Source: Megalodesulfovibrio gigas DSM 1382 = ATCC 19364
Lineage (GTDB): Bacteria > Desulfobacterota > Desulfovibrionia > Desulfovibrionales > Desulfovibrionaceae
Assembly: GCF_000468495.1 (NCBI RefSeq)
Contig: NC_022444.1
Coordinates: 482,728-537,708 of the forward strand
Direction: 5' to 3'
DNA length: 54,981 nucleotides
This document shows positions 27,059-36,752 of this stretch, piece after piece. A model generated the notes under the pieces. That model had not been told where the DNA came from. It worked only from the letters and a program-made list of their open reading frames with translations, and searched no databases. Made by a program: the position numbers and the translations under genes. The number at the start of each line of letters is the position of its first letter. Position 1 is the first letter of the stretch.

Positions 27059-28336
27059 ATGTCGCACGTCTTCTGCATGGTCAACTGCAACAACTTCTAC
27101 GTCTCTTGCGAGCGTGTGTTCAATCCCACGCTACAGCATGTGCCCGTGGTGGTGCTGTCCAACAACGACGGCTGCGTCATCGCCCGTTCCAACGAGGCCA
27201 AGGCCCTGGGCATTGCCATGGGCGAGCCGGCCTTTCTGCGCGAGCAATTCTTCCGCAAGCATGGCGTGCGCGTCTTTTCGTCCAATTATGCCTTGTACGG
27301 GGACATGAGCCGCCGTGTGATGCAGACCCTGGCGCAGTTCTGCCCGTCCATGGAGGTCTATTCCATCGACGAAACCTTCCTGGCCTTTGAGAATCCACGG
27401 CCGGGCGAGCTGACGGCCCTGGGCCGGCAGATGCGGGCCACGGTCAGGCAGTGGACGGGCATTCCGGTCTCCATCGGGCTGGCTCCCACCAAGACCCTGG
27501 CCAAGATCGCCAATCGGTTCGCCAAGAAGCATCCGCAATACGAGGGCGTGCTGGACCTCACGGCCATGACGCCGGCCGAGGTGGAGTCCCTGCTGGACCG
27601 GGTGGAGGTGGCGGACATCTGGGGCGTGGGGCGCAAGCATACAAGGATGCTGAAGAGTTTCGGCATCCACACCGCCCGGCACCTGCGCGACGCCCCGGCG
27701 GACTGGGTCCGCAAGCGCATGACCGTGACCGGCCTGCACACGCTGCTGGAGCTGCGGGGCCGGCCGTGCATCGAGCTGGAGGACGTCGCCCCGGACAAAA
27801 AGGCCATCTGCGCCTCGCGGTCCTTTGGCAAATCGGTCACCACCCTGTTCGAACTGCGCGAGGCCGTGGCGGCCTACGTCAGCCGCGTGGCCGAGAAACT
27901 GCGCGCCCAGCAGAGCCGGGCCGGCCGGCTCCAGGTCTACATCCTGACCAACCCGCACAAGGACGTGCCCCAGTACAGCAACGCCATGCAGGTGGCCCTG
28001 CCGCGGCCCACCGCGCACACGCCGGAGCTCATCGCCGCGGCCCTGGGCCTGCTGGAGCGGCTCTACCGCCCCGGCTATGTCTACAAGAAAGCCGGCGTCA
28101 TGGCCACGCAGCTCGAGCCTGAGACCCCACGCCAGCTCTCGCTCTTGGATCCTCCCGAGGAAGAGGATGCCCGACGCATGGCCCTCATGACCGTGCTGGA
28201 CCGGGCCAACGCCAAATGGGGCCGCGGCACCCTCAGCTACGCCGCCGCCGGCCTGGACCGGCCGTGGCGGATGCGCCAAGCGTCCAAGTCGCCCCGGTAC
28301 ACGACGTGCTGGGGGGAGTTGCCGGTGGTGGGGTAG
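27059..28336 (+). CDS. umuC: Translesion DNA polymerase V catalytic subunit UmuC
   Basis: 425 residues, Y-family polymerase of full length. The palm carboxylates lie in [14 protein letters not shown] (residue ~9) and [10 protein letters not shown] (about 101-110). [20 protein letters not shown] and [19 protein letters not shown] are also diagnostic. The little-finger and C-terminal UmuC-specific region is intact. Together with umuD it copies past lesions. Being carried on a plasmid-derived island it parallels mucAB/rumAB of conjugative elements, which raise survival and mutation after DNA damage. Confidence 0.95.
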   Translation: MSHVFCMVNCNNFYVSCERVFNPTLQHVPVVVLSNNDGCVIARSNEAKALGIAMGEPAFLREQFFRKHGVRVFSSNYALYGDMSRRVMQTLAQFCPSMEVYSIDETFLAFENPRPGELTALGRQMRATVRQWTGIPVSIGLAPTKTLAKIANRFAKKHPQYEGVLDLTAMTPAEVESLLDRVEVADIWGVGRKHTRMLKSFGIHTARHLRDAPADWVRKRMTVTGLHTLLELRGRPCIELEDVAPDKKAICASRSFGKSVTTLFELREAVAAYVSRVAEKLRAQQSRAGRLQVYILTNPHKDVPQYSNAMQVALPRPTAHTPELIAAALGLLERLYRPGYVYKKAGVMATQLEPETPRQLSLLDPPEEEDARRMALMTVLDRANAKWGRGTLSYAAAGLDRPWRMRQASKSPRYTTCWGELPVVG

Positions 28337-28396
28337 GAGGTGCCTCATCCGAAATCGCGCCCAGCAGTCCTCACCACCTTAATACGGGATGTTCGA

Positions 28397-28879
28397 ATGA
28401 CCGGGAACGCCAACTCTTCCAGGCCCCGTCGCCATCGCGGGGATTTCCTGTCACCTGCCACCCGCAGCGCCGTGATGTCGCGCATCAGGGGGAAGGGCAC
28501 CGGGCCGGAGAAGACCCTTGCCGCAGCGCTCGCGGAGCTGGGGCTGGCCTGGGAGGAGCATGCCCGCGACCTGCCTGGCCGGCCGGACTTCGTCTTCCGG
28601 GAGGCCATGGTCGCGGTCTTCGTGGATGGCGACTTCTGGCATGGCTGGAAGTTCAACGAATGGCGGGACAAGCTCTCCGAGAAGTGGGAGGCGAAGATCG
28701 CCGAGACGAGGCGGCGCGACTCCAGAAACCAAAGGGCGTTGAAAAAAATGGGCTGGCGCGTGTTGCGGATATGGGAGCACCAGCTCCAGAAATCCCCGGC
28801 CCGCTGCGCCAAGCGGGTTTACAGACTCTTGGAGAAAGCATCATTGTCGGACAAAAACGGTAAAGCGCCACGACCATGA
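28397..28879 (+). CDS. vsr: Vsr-like very-short-patch/strand-nicking endonuclease
   Basis: 160 residues. MSRIRGKGTGPEKTLAAALAELG is the Vsr N-terminal signature, followed by PGRPDFVF (catalytic Asp) and AVFVDGDFWHGWKF; the common FxHGCFWH motif is altered to FVDGDFWH. The end RRDSRNQRALKKMGWRVLRIWEH is typical. E. coli Vsr nicks at T:G mismatches produced by deaminated 5-methylcytosine, so a cytosine-5 methylase partner is expected; one lies at 30779, separated here by an inverted TIR-like gene. I choose the ATG at 28397; 28340 would add 19 residues. Confidence 0.85.
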   Translation: MTGNANSSRPRRHRGDFLSPATRSAVMSRIRGKGTGPEKTLAAALAELGLAWEEHARDLPGRPDFVFREAMVAVFVDGDFWHGWKFNEWRDKLSEKWEAKIAETRRRDSRNQRALKKMGWRVLRIWEHQLQKSPARCAKRVYRLLEKASLSDKNGKAPRP

Positions 28880-28900
28880 GCATACGGACCCTTGGTATGT

Positions 28901-29143
28901 TCAGCGAGGTCGGAGGTATCTCTCACTCAACAAGCCAAAAAAGACGGCCATGCTCAAAGAGACGTTCAGGGAATGGAACGCCGTGTCGATCCCAGGCATG
29001 CGGCACTTTCCGAGCGTATCAAAGACTCGTTCCTCGGCTTGGCTCCTGAAGTCGTAGACTATCCGCGGAATCATTTTCATGCGGATGCCGTGCCCTTCGG
29101 CCTGCATAGGCAGGAAAGAAGGGCACGGGATGGCGGCCTCCAC
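28901..29143 (-). pseudogene. Possible truncated NERD-domain fragment
   Basis: An 80-residue leftward frame. Residues about 24-58 (IPRIVYDFRSQAEERVFDTL ... DTAFHSLNV) look like the beginning of NERD-domain (nuclease-related) proteins, which often head UvrD-type helicases. After that the similarity ends and the frame closes at 28901, so it is at best a relic of a larger gene cut by the vsr side. The match is by eye and short, so it could be coincidental. No other gene fits this 288-bp gap. Confidence 0.3.
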
Positions 29144-29167
29144 CAGTGAACAGTTAATGCCATTCTT

Positions 29168-30426
29168 CTATTTTTGCATGAAATTTAGCAAATCAAGTGA
29201 ATCGCTGTCGGAAGCCAGCGCTTGATTGCATTTATTAGCAAATTTCTTGTAATTTGCTGCAGCAAGTCGACTGGTCTCGGCAATGTTAATTTCAGAATAG
29301 TCGTTGTTGATTATCTGGCATAGCTTTGAAAAACACAAGAATGCTTGCTGGATTTGATTGAAGCATGCACTGACTTGTATAGCTGAAGTAAATGGACAAT
29401 ACCCGCCTTGAGCAGTATTAAAACAATCCCCGTATGAAAGCGACGCCTGCCAATGTTCGTACAAGGCATCCACAGCTTTCTTCAGGTTTTCGTCGTATAA
29501 ATAGAAGGCCGGTGACTCGTAGACGGCTTTGAAGCCTTCCCAATAATGAAAAATGTCGTCAACAATAAGCCCACGAAGCGATTCATTATAAAAATGTTGG
29601 AATGTATCAGCGTCGACCTCAGCCAGCAACTTTTTCATTGAGTTCACATCTCTGTCTTTTTTGATCTTCTTATCTGGATCGTCAACGTAGTCAGGGGGTA
29701 TGCACTTGAAATCTGGCCTTTCAACTATCAGCTTGACAGTTGAAATAATACTTTTTGATATTTTCCTAATCGCATCCTTTTTCATTTCGGAATTGGTTTT
29801 TTTATTTTTTTCAGAAATTAGTTTAGAATTCGACTGGTTGCAAGAGCATGTACCCCTAGGAAGGGCCTCTGTTCTGCATTTACAGGCATCGCGGGGTAGC
29901 TTCGATGCTGTTTGCTTCAAATACGAAACAATTAAAGTTATTATTTGCGAGGCCTTATTGATTCTTGTGCCTGTCAATATTGATTCAATATGATTGTTCC
30001 TATCGCCGATGATTTTATAGCATTGAGGCCTGTGTGAGCGTATATCGAAAGGAAGGTCCTCAATTCTACCATTGCATGTATTGTAAACCAGTATAATTCG
30101 CTCCCATCCAAGTCGCTTGACTGCATACCCAAGTTCAAACATGACGTTAGGATTAGGCATCTTCCTTCCGCTTGAGTCTGGATTGACCAGAGTTACATCG
30201 CAAACAAAAAACTGACAGCTGGATATATTTTGAAGAATTTTTTCTTTGAGATCTGGTGAGCCAGGCTCTTCCCGAGCGTCCTGAACCAGTTTCAAAGCAT
30301 ACCCCCCTTCGTCACCCCATTCTCGGACCGCGTTTTTTATAGACTCTTCAATTAAATACCTATTCCAGGCTCCATCCGTGTCGCTTTGCCAGCTATAAAA
30401 ATGTCCAATTCAGATTTGTCGATCAT
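29168..30426 (-). CDS. TIR-like/nucleotide-binding defence protein, N-terminus frameshifted
   Basis: An AT-rich gene unlike its neighbours. The open frame alone gives about 375 residues (from a TTG at 30295), but sequence upstream in the same frame is clearly coding (SWQSDTDGAWNRYLIEESI, then NAVREWGDEGGYALKLVQD) until a TGA before it. A good ATG at 30426 opens the neighbouring frame (MIDKSELDIF), and the two join if the A5 run at 30397-30401 had one more base, giving DIFYSWQSD. The N-terminal domain, with SSCQFFVCDVTLVNPD and PNPNVMFELGYAVKRLGWER, is a TIR/CAP12-like fold with a plausible catalytic Glu. The C-terminal ~200 residues are helical and unknown. Predicted NAD-degrading or sensing defence effector; function inferred. 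Confidence 0.6.
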
Positions 30427-30778
30427 GTGATTGCCAATCATTAGGCCATTAAGGTTGCTGGATTCCTGTTGGGCACCCTGCGCAGAAAGTGATTATAATT
30501 TTAGAAAAAATTCGCTCTTCGCGCAAGGAAGGATGATGCTGCAATCAGAGTGTCCGACTCATACCTGCCACCGCCACCATCCCACTCACCCTTTGACGTC
30601 CAGCGACCGATGGAAGTATATCTGACCGGCCGGCCGGAGGGTGGTCCCACCGCCAGGCACCCTCTTGTTGCGGCATCCATTTGGCATGACTCAATATCAC
30701 GGACTTCGCTTCAGGGTTCGGCAGGTCAATTCAGACAGGTATCACCGTCTCCGCTTTTTCATTGTCCAGGGCAGGCAA
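30427..30778. other. Intergenic gap upstream of the methylase operon
   Basis: No gene recognised. It holds a TATAAT at 30494-30499 without a clear -35, a short inverted repeat GGTGG-TC-CCACC near 30645, and at about 30462-30477 the string GATTCCTGTTGGGCACC, which resembles the 3' end of the tRNA-Arg gene with one change and a two-base gap. The methylase frame is open upstream of 30779 but the residues there look non-coding. Confidence 0.35.
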
Positions 30779-32350
30779 ATGTCAGGCAAATCTTCATCCC
30801 GCATCATCGAAAAGAAGACCCGACGTCTGCTGGATGGCGGTTCACCCAGGTTCATGGACCTGTTCGCGGGGTGCGGCGGGATCTCGCTGGGGTTTCTCAC
30901 GGCCGGCTTCACACCGGTGGCATCGGTGGAGTTCGACAGGTGGGCCGCCGCGAGCCACGGGGCGAACTTCGCGGCCGCCAGCGCTGGTGCCAACCCCGGC
31001 CGGCACCATCTGGCACGGGACATCACGGAGGAGGATCCGGCATCGATCCTCGCCGACCTCGGGGTTTCCGGCAAGGTCGAGGACCAGGTCGACGTGCTGG
31101 TCGGCGGTCCTCCCTGCCAGGCCTTCGCCCACGTAGGCCGGGCCAAGCTCAGGCACGAGGCACGACGCCTGCAGCTCGTTGACGCTGAGAACGCCTTCCT
31201 TGTGGATGGCAGGGTGAACCTGTGGCAGCGCTACATGCACTACGTGCGCCAGACGAGGCCCGTGGCACTGCTGATGGAGAACGTGCCCGACATTCTCAAC
31301 CATGGCGGCACGAACGTGGCCGAGATGGTCGCGGGAAGCCTGCGTGCCGAGGGGTATCTGGTCGCGTATACCCTTCTCAACGCGGCATGGTACGGCGTGC
31401 CGCAGACCAGGGAGCGCATGTTCCTGATCGGCATCCATGAATCGCTCGGGATCCAGCCCGTCTTCCCGGCTCCCACCCACCATGCGGTCCTTCCGCCGGG
31501 GTATGAGGGCACCAGGGCGACGGCCAGGAAGCATCTCGCAGCCACCGAGGGACACAGCCACCTCTGGATTGACGACCCCGCTGCCGGCGCAGGCTTTCCG
31601 GCAGCGACGAGCGCCTGGGAGGCGCTGGCTGACCTGCCGCCGATTTTCGCCCTGCGGGACCTGGAGGCAGGTATCCTGAAACGGGGGCGCAAGGATCCGG
31701 AGGAGCCGTGTCCGTACACGACAGCGGCTCCCGGCAGCGCCTGGTCGCGCCTGATGCGCCACTGGCCGGGATTCGGGACGGAAGACCGCACCACCGGCCA
31801 CGTCATCCGGTATCTTCCACGGGACTACAAGATCTTCAGGGTGATGGAGGAAGGCTGGCAGTATCCCGAGGTGTGGCACTACATCGAGGAAAAGCGGAGG
31901 GCACTCGAGCTGGAACGCCTGAAAAACCGCCTTCCGACAGACAGAAGAACGGCCGAGGGGAAGGCGTTCCACCGCGACTGGACGCTGCCCTATGATCCGA
32001 GGAAGTTCCCGAACAAGTGGTGGAAGCTCTGCCGGGACCGGCCGGTCAGGACCCTGATGGCCCACCTGGGCAAGGATTCCTACAGCCACATCCACTTCGA
32101 TAGCGAGCAGGCCAGAACCATCTCCGTCCGCGAGGCCGCGAGGCTGCAGTCATTTCCGGACGGATTCGTCTTCAAAGGCTCCATGAACCCCGCGTTGCGC
32201 CAGATCGGGAACGCCGTACCGCCACTTCTGGCATACGCCATCGCCATGGCCATGCGGGAATCGATCGGCTGCCAGGCCATCGAGGACATCCGCGTCGGGC
32301 TGCTGGGGCTCGACCCCGCGCTTGTCCGGACAACGGCAGGGAGAAAATGA
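30779..32350 (+). CDS. DNA (cytosine-5) methyltransferase
   Basis: 523 residues. All key motifs are in order: I FMDLFAGCGGISLGF (residue ~21), IV VGGPPCQAFAHVG with the catalytic Cys (~110), VI LLMENVP, VIII QTRERMFLIG, and IX/X RLQSFPDGF ... QIGNAVPPLLA. The long region between VIII and IX is the target-recognition domain and is larger than usual. The modified site cannot be read. It starts a run of four overlapping genes (stop/start ATGA with the next), so it is the protective methylase of a multi-protein restriction system. Start at 30779 chosen because the residues before it look non-coding. Confidence 0.93.
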   Translation: MSGKSSSRIIEKKTRRLLDGGSPRFMDLFAGCGGISLGFLTAGFTPVASVEFDRWAAASHGANFAAASAGANPGRHHLARDITEEDPASILADLGVSGKVEDQVDVLVGGPPCQAFAHVGRAKLRHEARRLQLVDAENAFLVDGRVNLWQRYMHYVRQTRPVALLMENVPDILNHGGTNVAEMVAGSLRAEGYLVAYTLLNAAWYGVPQTRERMFLIGIHESLGIQPVFPAPTHHAVLPPGYEGTRATARKHLAATEGHSHLWIDDPAAGAGFPAATSAWEALADLPPIFALRDLEAGILKRGRKDPEEPCPYTTAAPGSAWSRLMRHWPGFGTEDRTTGHVIRYLPRDYKIFRVMEEGWQYPEVWHYIEEKRRALELERLKNRLPTDRRTAEGKAFHRDWTLPYDPRKFPNKWWKLCRDRPVRTLMAHLGKDSYSHIHFDSEQARTISVREAARLQSFPDGFVFKGSMNPALRQIGNAVPPLLAYAIAMAMRESIGCQAIEDIRVGLLGLDPALVRTTAGRK

Positions 32351-34368
32351 TGCGCTTCGTCATCCTGAGACTTCTCAGGCACAACGAGCTGGGGATGTTC
32401 CATTCGTATCGACGCCTGAACAAGGAAGGATCAAAGCAACGCGCCATCAACTTCGACGGCGACGTGGTGGATCGCGTCTTCCCCGCGGCCAGGGATGACG
32501 ACGCCATCGAGCTCGACCTGAAATACGAGACGGATCACGGCGTCGAGCTGAAGTCGCATCGCATCAAGCGCCAGGAGAAGAACTGGCGGCTGGAGGGAAA
32601 CTGCCCCCAAGACAGCCTCTATGATTTCGTCGATCCGGGATGCCTGTTCGCCATGGTGGTGGATGCGGGGACGAAACCGGCAACGGGAGCCTGGGCCGTC
32701 TACCCAGCCGATCACGAGGTGACGCTGGCCATCACCTCGCACGCGGAAAGCAGCCAGCTGACTGCGCAATCGATGATAGCCCTCTACGGCAGCGAGGGCG
32801 GGTACACCCTGGACCTGCTCTGCGCCTCCAAGCCGGAGCTATTCGGTGCGCCGGTATCGGTACTGGCAACGCCGGCAGCGGCGGGCAGGACAGCCGATTC
32901 GGGGCCGGTGCATCTTCCCCCCAACCCCAGACGACTGGTCAGGATCCTGGCCTCGGTAGGCCATTCGCTGCCAAGCGCCGTGGCCGACATCGTGGACAAC
33001 TCGATCAGCGCCGATGCAACGGAGATAGACATTGTCTTCCGCGAGCCGGACCAGGGCCACGGACGATGGATGGCGATCACCGACAACGGCCGGGGGATGG
33101 ACCGGCAACAGCTTGCCGAGGCCATGCGAATCGGCAGCATCACCGAGTACGAGGAACGGGATCTCGGGAAGTACGGATACGGGCTCAAGGGAGCATCCTG
33201 GTCGCAGGCCGAGAGCTTCACCGTCGTGACCAGACAGCAGGGCGAGGCTCCCCATCACCTTTCCTGGGATGCCGAGACGATGGACAACTGGGAGGCGAGC
33301 AGGGCCGATCTGGAGTCGTGGATCGCCCGGGTGATTTCGCTGGGAGACCATGGGACCTGCGTCTTCTGGCGGGACATGCGTCCCCCGCGGCACACCTCCG
33401 CAAGCCGCGGGGTTGAGCCGTATACTGCCGAGATTCGCGACCTGAGCCGTCACCTCGGCCTGGTATTCCACCGCTTCCTGAATGGGCATGCCAGGGGCCG
33501 GAAGGCCGTGACGATCCGGATCAACGGCAACGCCGTGGCCCCGAACGATCCCGTCGGCCACAGTCTGGCCACGGCCTACGACAGGAAGCCGATCAGGGTT
33601 CCCACCGCCACCGAGGACGCTTACGTCGACGTGCAGGCATTCCTCCTGCCTTCCGAACAGGAGGTCAAGGAGCTTCACGAGGTCGATGCCGAGGCAGCCA
33701 GGAGGGATCTCGACCGGCTGGGCATGTTCGGCCGGCGCAACGAATCCCAGGGCCTCTATCTCTACCGCAACGACCGGCTCATCCAGTGGGGCGGGTGGCA
33801 CGAGATGTGGACAACGAACGACGAGAAGACGAAACTCGCGCGGGTTGTCGTCGACTTCGGCAGCGCCCTGGATGACCAGTTTTCCGTGAACATCAGCAAG
33901 CAGAAGGTGGTGCTCCCCCAGCAGGTTCAGGAGCACATCAAAAGGCTTGCCGACGATGCCCGCAAGGCCAGCCGCCGGAAATACCTTGACGACAGTCCCG
34001 TCAAAAATGGCCGCCCCAAGACACCGAAAGGGAACGGAAAGCCTGCTGGGCCTCAGCCTGCAAATCCTGGCAACGCGAATCCTGGCGGCACAATGTCGCC
34101 GACCGTCGTGGTTGCCGGCGGAAACCAACCCCGACCCGAGCCGGTGATGCCGGTGCGCAAGGTGCGCAATGCGGACTTTTCCTGGAAGATATCGAGAAGC
34201 ATGACCGGCCAGGAAGAGATTCAGGTCAGCGAGAGCGAGACCGACCTGCAGGCCCTTTTCGATTCCGTGAGCGCCAACGAGGAGGCCCTCGCCCGCCTGG
34301 CCGGCTTTCTGAGACGGCTGGACAAGGCCGGCGTGCAGGGTCTGCTCTCGAAAGGGAACACGGCCTGA
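32347..34368 (+). CDS. MORC/MutL-like GHKL ATPase of a restriction system
   Basis: 673 residues. The GHKL ATP-binding fold starts near residue 200: N-box AVADIVDNSISADAT (~212), ITDNGRGMD (~244), LGKYGYGLKGASWS (~273). An N-terminal ~150-residue domain of unknown type precedes it, and a Pro/Gly/Asn-rich linker (~555-590) separates a C-terminal tail. Bacterial ATPases of this class, next to Z1 ATPases, cytosine methylases and nucleases, were described as the relatives from which eukaryotic MORC proteins came. The likely role is an ATP-driven clamp that couples recognition to cleavage. It overlaps the methylase by 4 bp and the next gene by 1 bp. Confidence 0.82.
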   Translation: MMRFVILRLLRHNELGMFHSYRRLNKEGSKQRAINFDGDVVDRVFPAARDDDAIELDLKYETDHGVELKSHRIKRQEKNWRLEGNCPQDSLYDFVDPGCLFAMVVDAGTKPATGAWAVYPADHEVTLAITSHAESSQLTAQSMIALYGSEGGYTLDLLCASKPELFGAPVSVLATPAAAGRTADSGPVHLPPNPRRLVRILASVGHSLPSAVADIVDNSISADATEIDIVFREPDQGHGRWMAITDNGRGMDRQQLAEAMRIGSITEYEERDLGKYGYGLKGASWSQAESFTVVTRQQGEAPHHLSWDAETMDNWEASRADLESWIARVISLGDHGTCVFWRDMRPPRHTSASRGVEPYTAEIRDLSRHLGLVFHRFLNGHARGRKAVTIRINGNAVAPNDPVGHSLATAYDRKPIRVPTATEDAYVDVQAFLLPSEQEVKELHEVDAEAARRDLDRLGMFGRRNESQGLYLYRNDRLIQWGGWHEMWTTNDEKTKLARVVVDFGSALDDQFSVNISKQKVVLPQQVQEHIKRLADDARKASRRKYLDDSPVKNGRPKTPKGNGKPAGPQPANPGNANPGGTMSPTVVVAGGNQPRPEPVMPVRKVRNADFSWKISRSMTGQEEIQVSESETDLQALFDSVSANEEALARLAGFLRRLDKAGVQGLLSKGNTA

Positions 34369-36752
34369 TGCGCACGGTCAGAATCACCGGAACCGTGCCT
34401 TCGAGCCGTCGTTGGACCGACCGGATCGGGGCCGGGGAATGGTATCACTGGTCCAGGCACGAGCGGATGCTCCGGACCAAGCCGAACTGGCGTCCCGAAC
34501 AGGTCGATTCGGTCGCCGCGGAATCGTTGCGAATCCTCGGGAAACTGCCCGATCCCTGGCGCGAGCACCCGTTCCAGGCCCGCGGGCTGGTCGTTGGCTA
34601 TGTCCAGAGCGGGAAGACCGCGAACTACACCGCGCTGGCAGCACGCGCCGCCGATGCCGGCTACCGGATCGTCATTGTCCTGTCCGGCATCCACGACTCC
34701 CTCCGCAACCAGACGCAGAATCGCCTGGAACGCGAGCTCACCGGTCACCAGGACGGCGGGGTCGGCCCGGCTGAAATCGGTCGCGAGTGGATCGCCCTGA
34801 CCACGCCGGTATCCGATTTCCAGAACCAGGACGTTCGCATCCTGCAGGGTACGGCCCCCTTTCTGATCGTCGCCAAGAAGCACATCAGGGTCCTCATGAA
34901 GATCGACGCCTGGCTGCAGGATGCGGGGCGGTTCCTGGAAACCATGCCCGTCCTGGTCATCGACGACGAGGCGGACCAGGCCTCGATCAATACCGGCGGC
35001 AACCGGGATCCCGGACTGTGGGACGATGACGAGGCGGAGGACGACGACAGCGCCCCCTCGCGGACGAACGCGCTGATCCGGTCCATTCTCGGCCGGGCAC
35101 CCATGGCCGCCTATGTCGCGTACACGGCAACCCCCTTCGCGAACATCCTCGTCAACCCCTCGGCAAGCGACCGGGAGTTCGGCATCGACCTCTTCCCCAG
35201 GGACTTCGTGATCCAGCTTCCGCGTCCCGCCGGCTACACGGGCACGGAGGAGCTCTTCGGCGTGTCGGCCCAGGAACGGGACGTGCTGCGGATCATACCG
35301 GAATCCGACGTCAGGATGCTGAAGGGAGCCCCGCGGCGAAGACGCCGGTCGCGGTCGGAGATCGTGGTGACCGGGGAGGAGGCGACCCTGCCGGCCAGCC
35401 TGACCGATGCCCTCCTTGCCTTCTGCCTCGCCGGTGCCATCCGCGAGCTTCGCTGCCGGCAGGACGGGCGGACGCTCCCGGCTCATACCATGCTGGTCCA
35501 TGTTTCCATGCGGAAGGACGACCAGGCGCGGGTCGCCGATCTGATCACCGAGCAGATCGACCTCTGGCGATCGGCCCTGGAACAGGGCCAGAGCCTTCAT
35601 GGGACCATGCGGGAGGCCTGGGTCAGACAGCGGCCCGGGATCGAACCGCCGGATGACGATGACGTCATCATCAATGACGCCATTGCCGTCCTCGGGAGGC
35701 TGGCGGTATCGGTTCTCAACAGCGACACCGGGGAGGAGCTCGACTACGAGGAGAATCCCGGCCGCCATCTGATTGCCGTCGGCGGCAACAGGCTCTCGCG
35801 GGGCCTGACGCTGGAGGGGCTGACTGTCAGCTACTTCCTGCGAACGGCCTCTATGTGCGACACCCTGCTGCAGATGGCGAGATGGTACGGCTTCAGGCTC
35901 GGATACGAGGACCTGATCCGCATCTGGACCACCGATGGCATCGCGAGGTGGTTCGGCGAGCTGGCCCTGGTCGAGCAGTCCATGCGCGATTCCATCCAGG
36001 CCCTGGAGCTTGCCGGCCGCCGGCCTGACCAGATGGCCATCCGCATCCGCGCCCACAGCGACCTTCTCCTGACGGCCAGGAACAAGTCAGCCATGGCCAC
36101 CAGCATGTGGGACTCCTGGTCGGGTGATCACCCCCAGACCGTTCTTTTTCCGCTGGATGAGCCCTCCCGGCTGCAGCACAACGTTGAGATCACCGACGCA
36201 CTCCTCGGTCGGGTTGCCCCTTCGATAGCCGCCCATGGCGGGTGGATGGCCCACGATGTCTCACCCGGGATCATCGCCGGCTACCTGTCGGGCTACCAGG
36301 TGCACGACGAGGCCGTGGCCTTCCGCCCGGCCGACCTGGCGCGCTGGATCCTTTCGCGGGCAGCCAACAGGGAACTTGCCGACTGGACCGTCTTCGTGGC
36401 CAGCCCCATGGATCGCAGGACCGTGACCCTGGGTTCGCTGGAGCTGGGGCTGGTCGAGCGCCGTCGCATCAGTTCGCACTCGATCGGCACCCTGCTTGAT
36501 CCGAGGCATGAGGGGGTTGACCTTCCTGAGGGGCCGTCGGCCTATCGCCGGCCCGGCGGCTCCCTTGACGCGGAAGCCATGCGCAGAGCCCGTCCCGTCA
36601 CCAGGGGCCTGATGATCGTTTACCCCCTCGATCCCGTGCCGCTGGGAGTCGCGGACAGGGTTCCCGCCGTCATCGGTCTGGCCCTGAGCCTGCCGTTCAC
36701 CACGGATGCGGGGACGGAATGGGTGGTCAACGCGGGGGTTGCGGATGTCTGA
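34368..36752 (+). CDS. Z1-domain superfamily II helicase-like ATPase
   Basis: 794 residues. Walker A is GYVQSGKTANYTALA (~77), Walker B VLVIDDEADQASINTGG (~196), followed by AYVAYTATPFANILVNP. The Z1 signature GGNRLSRGLTLEGLTVSYF and DTLLQMARWYGFRLGYEDLIR (~475-525) completes the motor. Z1 proteins are predicted DNA translocases that partner GHKL ATPases in restriction systems. A distinct C-terminal 250 residues has no motif I know. It is coupled to both neighbours by overlapping stop/start codons. Confidence 0.85.
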   Translation: MRTVRITGTVPSSRRWTDRIGAGEWYHWSRHERMLRTKPNWRPEQVDSVAAESLRILGKLPDPWREHPFQARGLVVGYVQSGKTANYTALAARAADAGYRIVIVLSGIHDSLRNQTQNRLERELTGHQDGGVGPAEIGREWIALTTPVSDFQNQDVRILQGTAPFLIVAKKHIRVLMKIDAWLQDAGRFLETMPVLVIDDEADQASINTGGNRDPGLWDDDEAEDDDSAPSRTNALIRSILGRAPMAAYVAYTATPFANILVNPSASDREFGIDLFPRDFVIQLPRPAGYTGTEELFGVSAQERDVLRIIPESDVRMLKGAPRRRRRSRSEIVVTGEEATLPASLTDALLAFCLAGAIRELRCRQDGRTLPAHTMLVHVSMRKDDQARVADLITEQIDLWRSALEQGQSLHGTMREAWVRQRPGIEPPDDDDVIINDAIAVLGRLAVSVLNSDTGEELDYEENPGRHLIAVGGNRLSRGLTLEGLTVSYFLRTASMCDTLLQMARWYGFRLGYEDLIRIWTTDGIARWFGELALVEQSMRDSIQALELAGRRPDQMAIRIRAHSDLLLTARNKSAMATSMWDSWSGDHPQTVLFPLDEPSRLQHNVEITDALLGRVAPSIAAHGGWMAHDVSPGIIAGYLSGYQVHDEAVAFRPADLARWILSRAANRELADWTVFVASPMDRRTVTLGSLELGLVERRRISSHSIGTLLDPRHEGVDLPEGPSAYRRPGGSLDAEAMRRARPVTRGLMIVYPLDPVPLGVADRVPAVIGLALSLPFTTDAGTEWVVNAGVADV

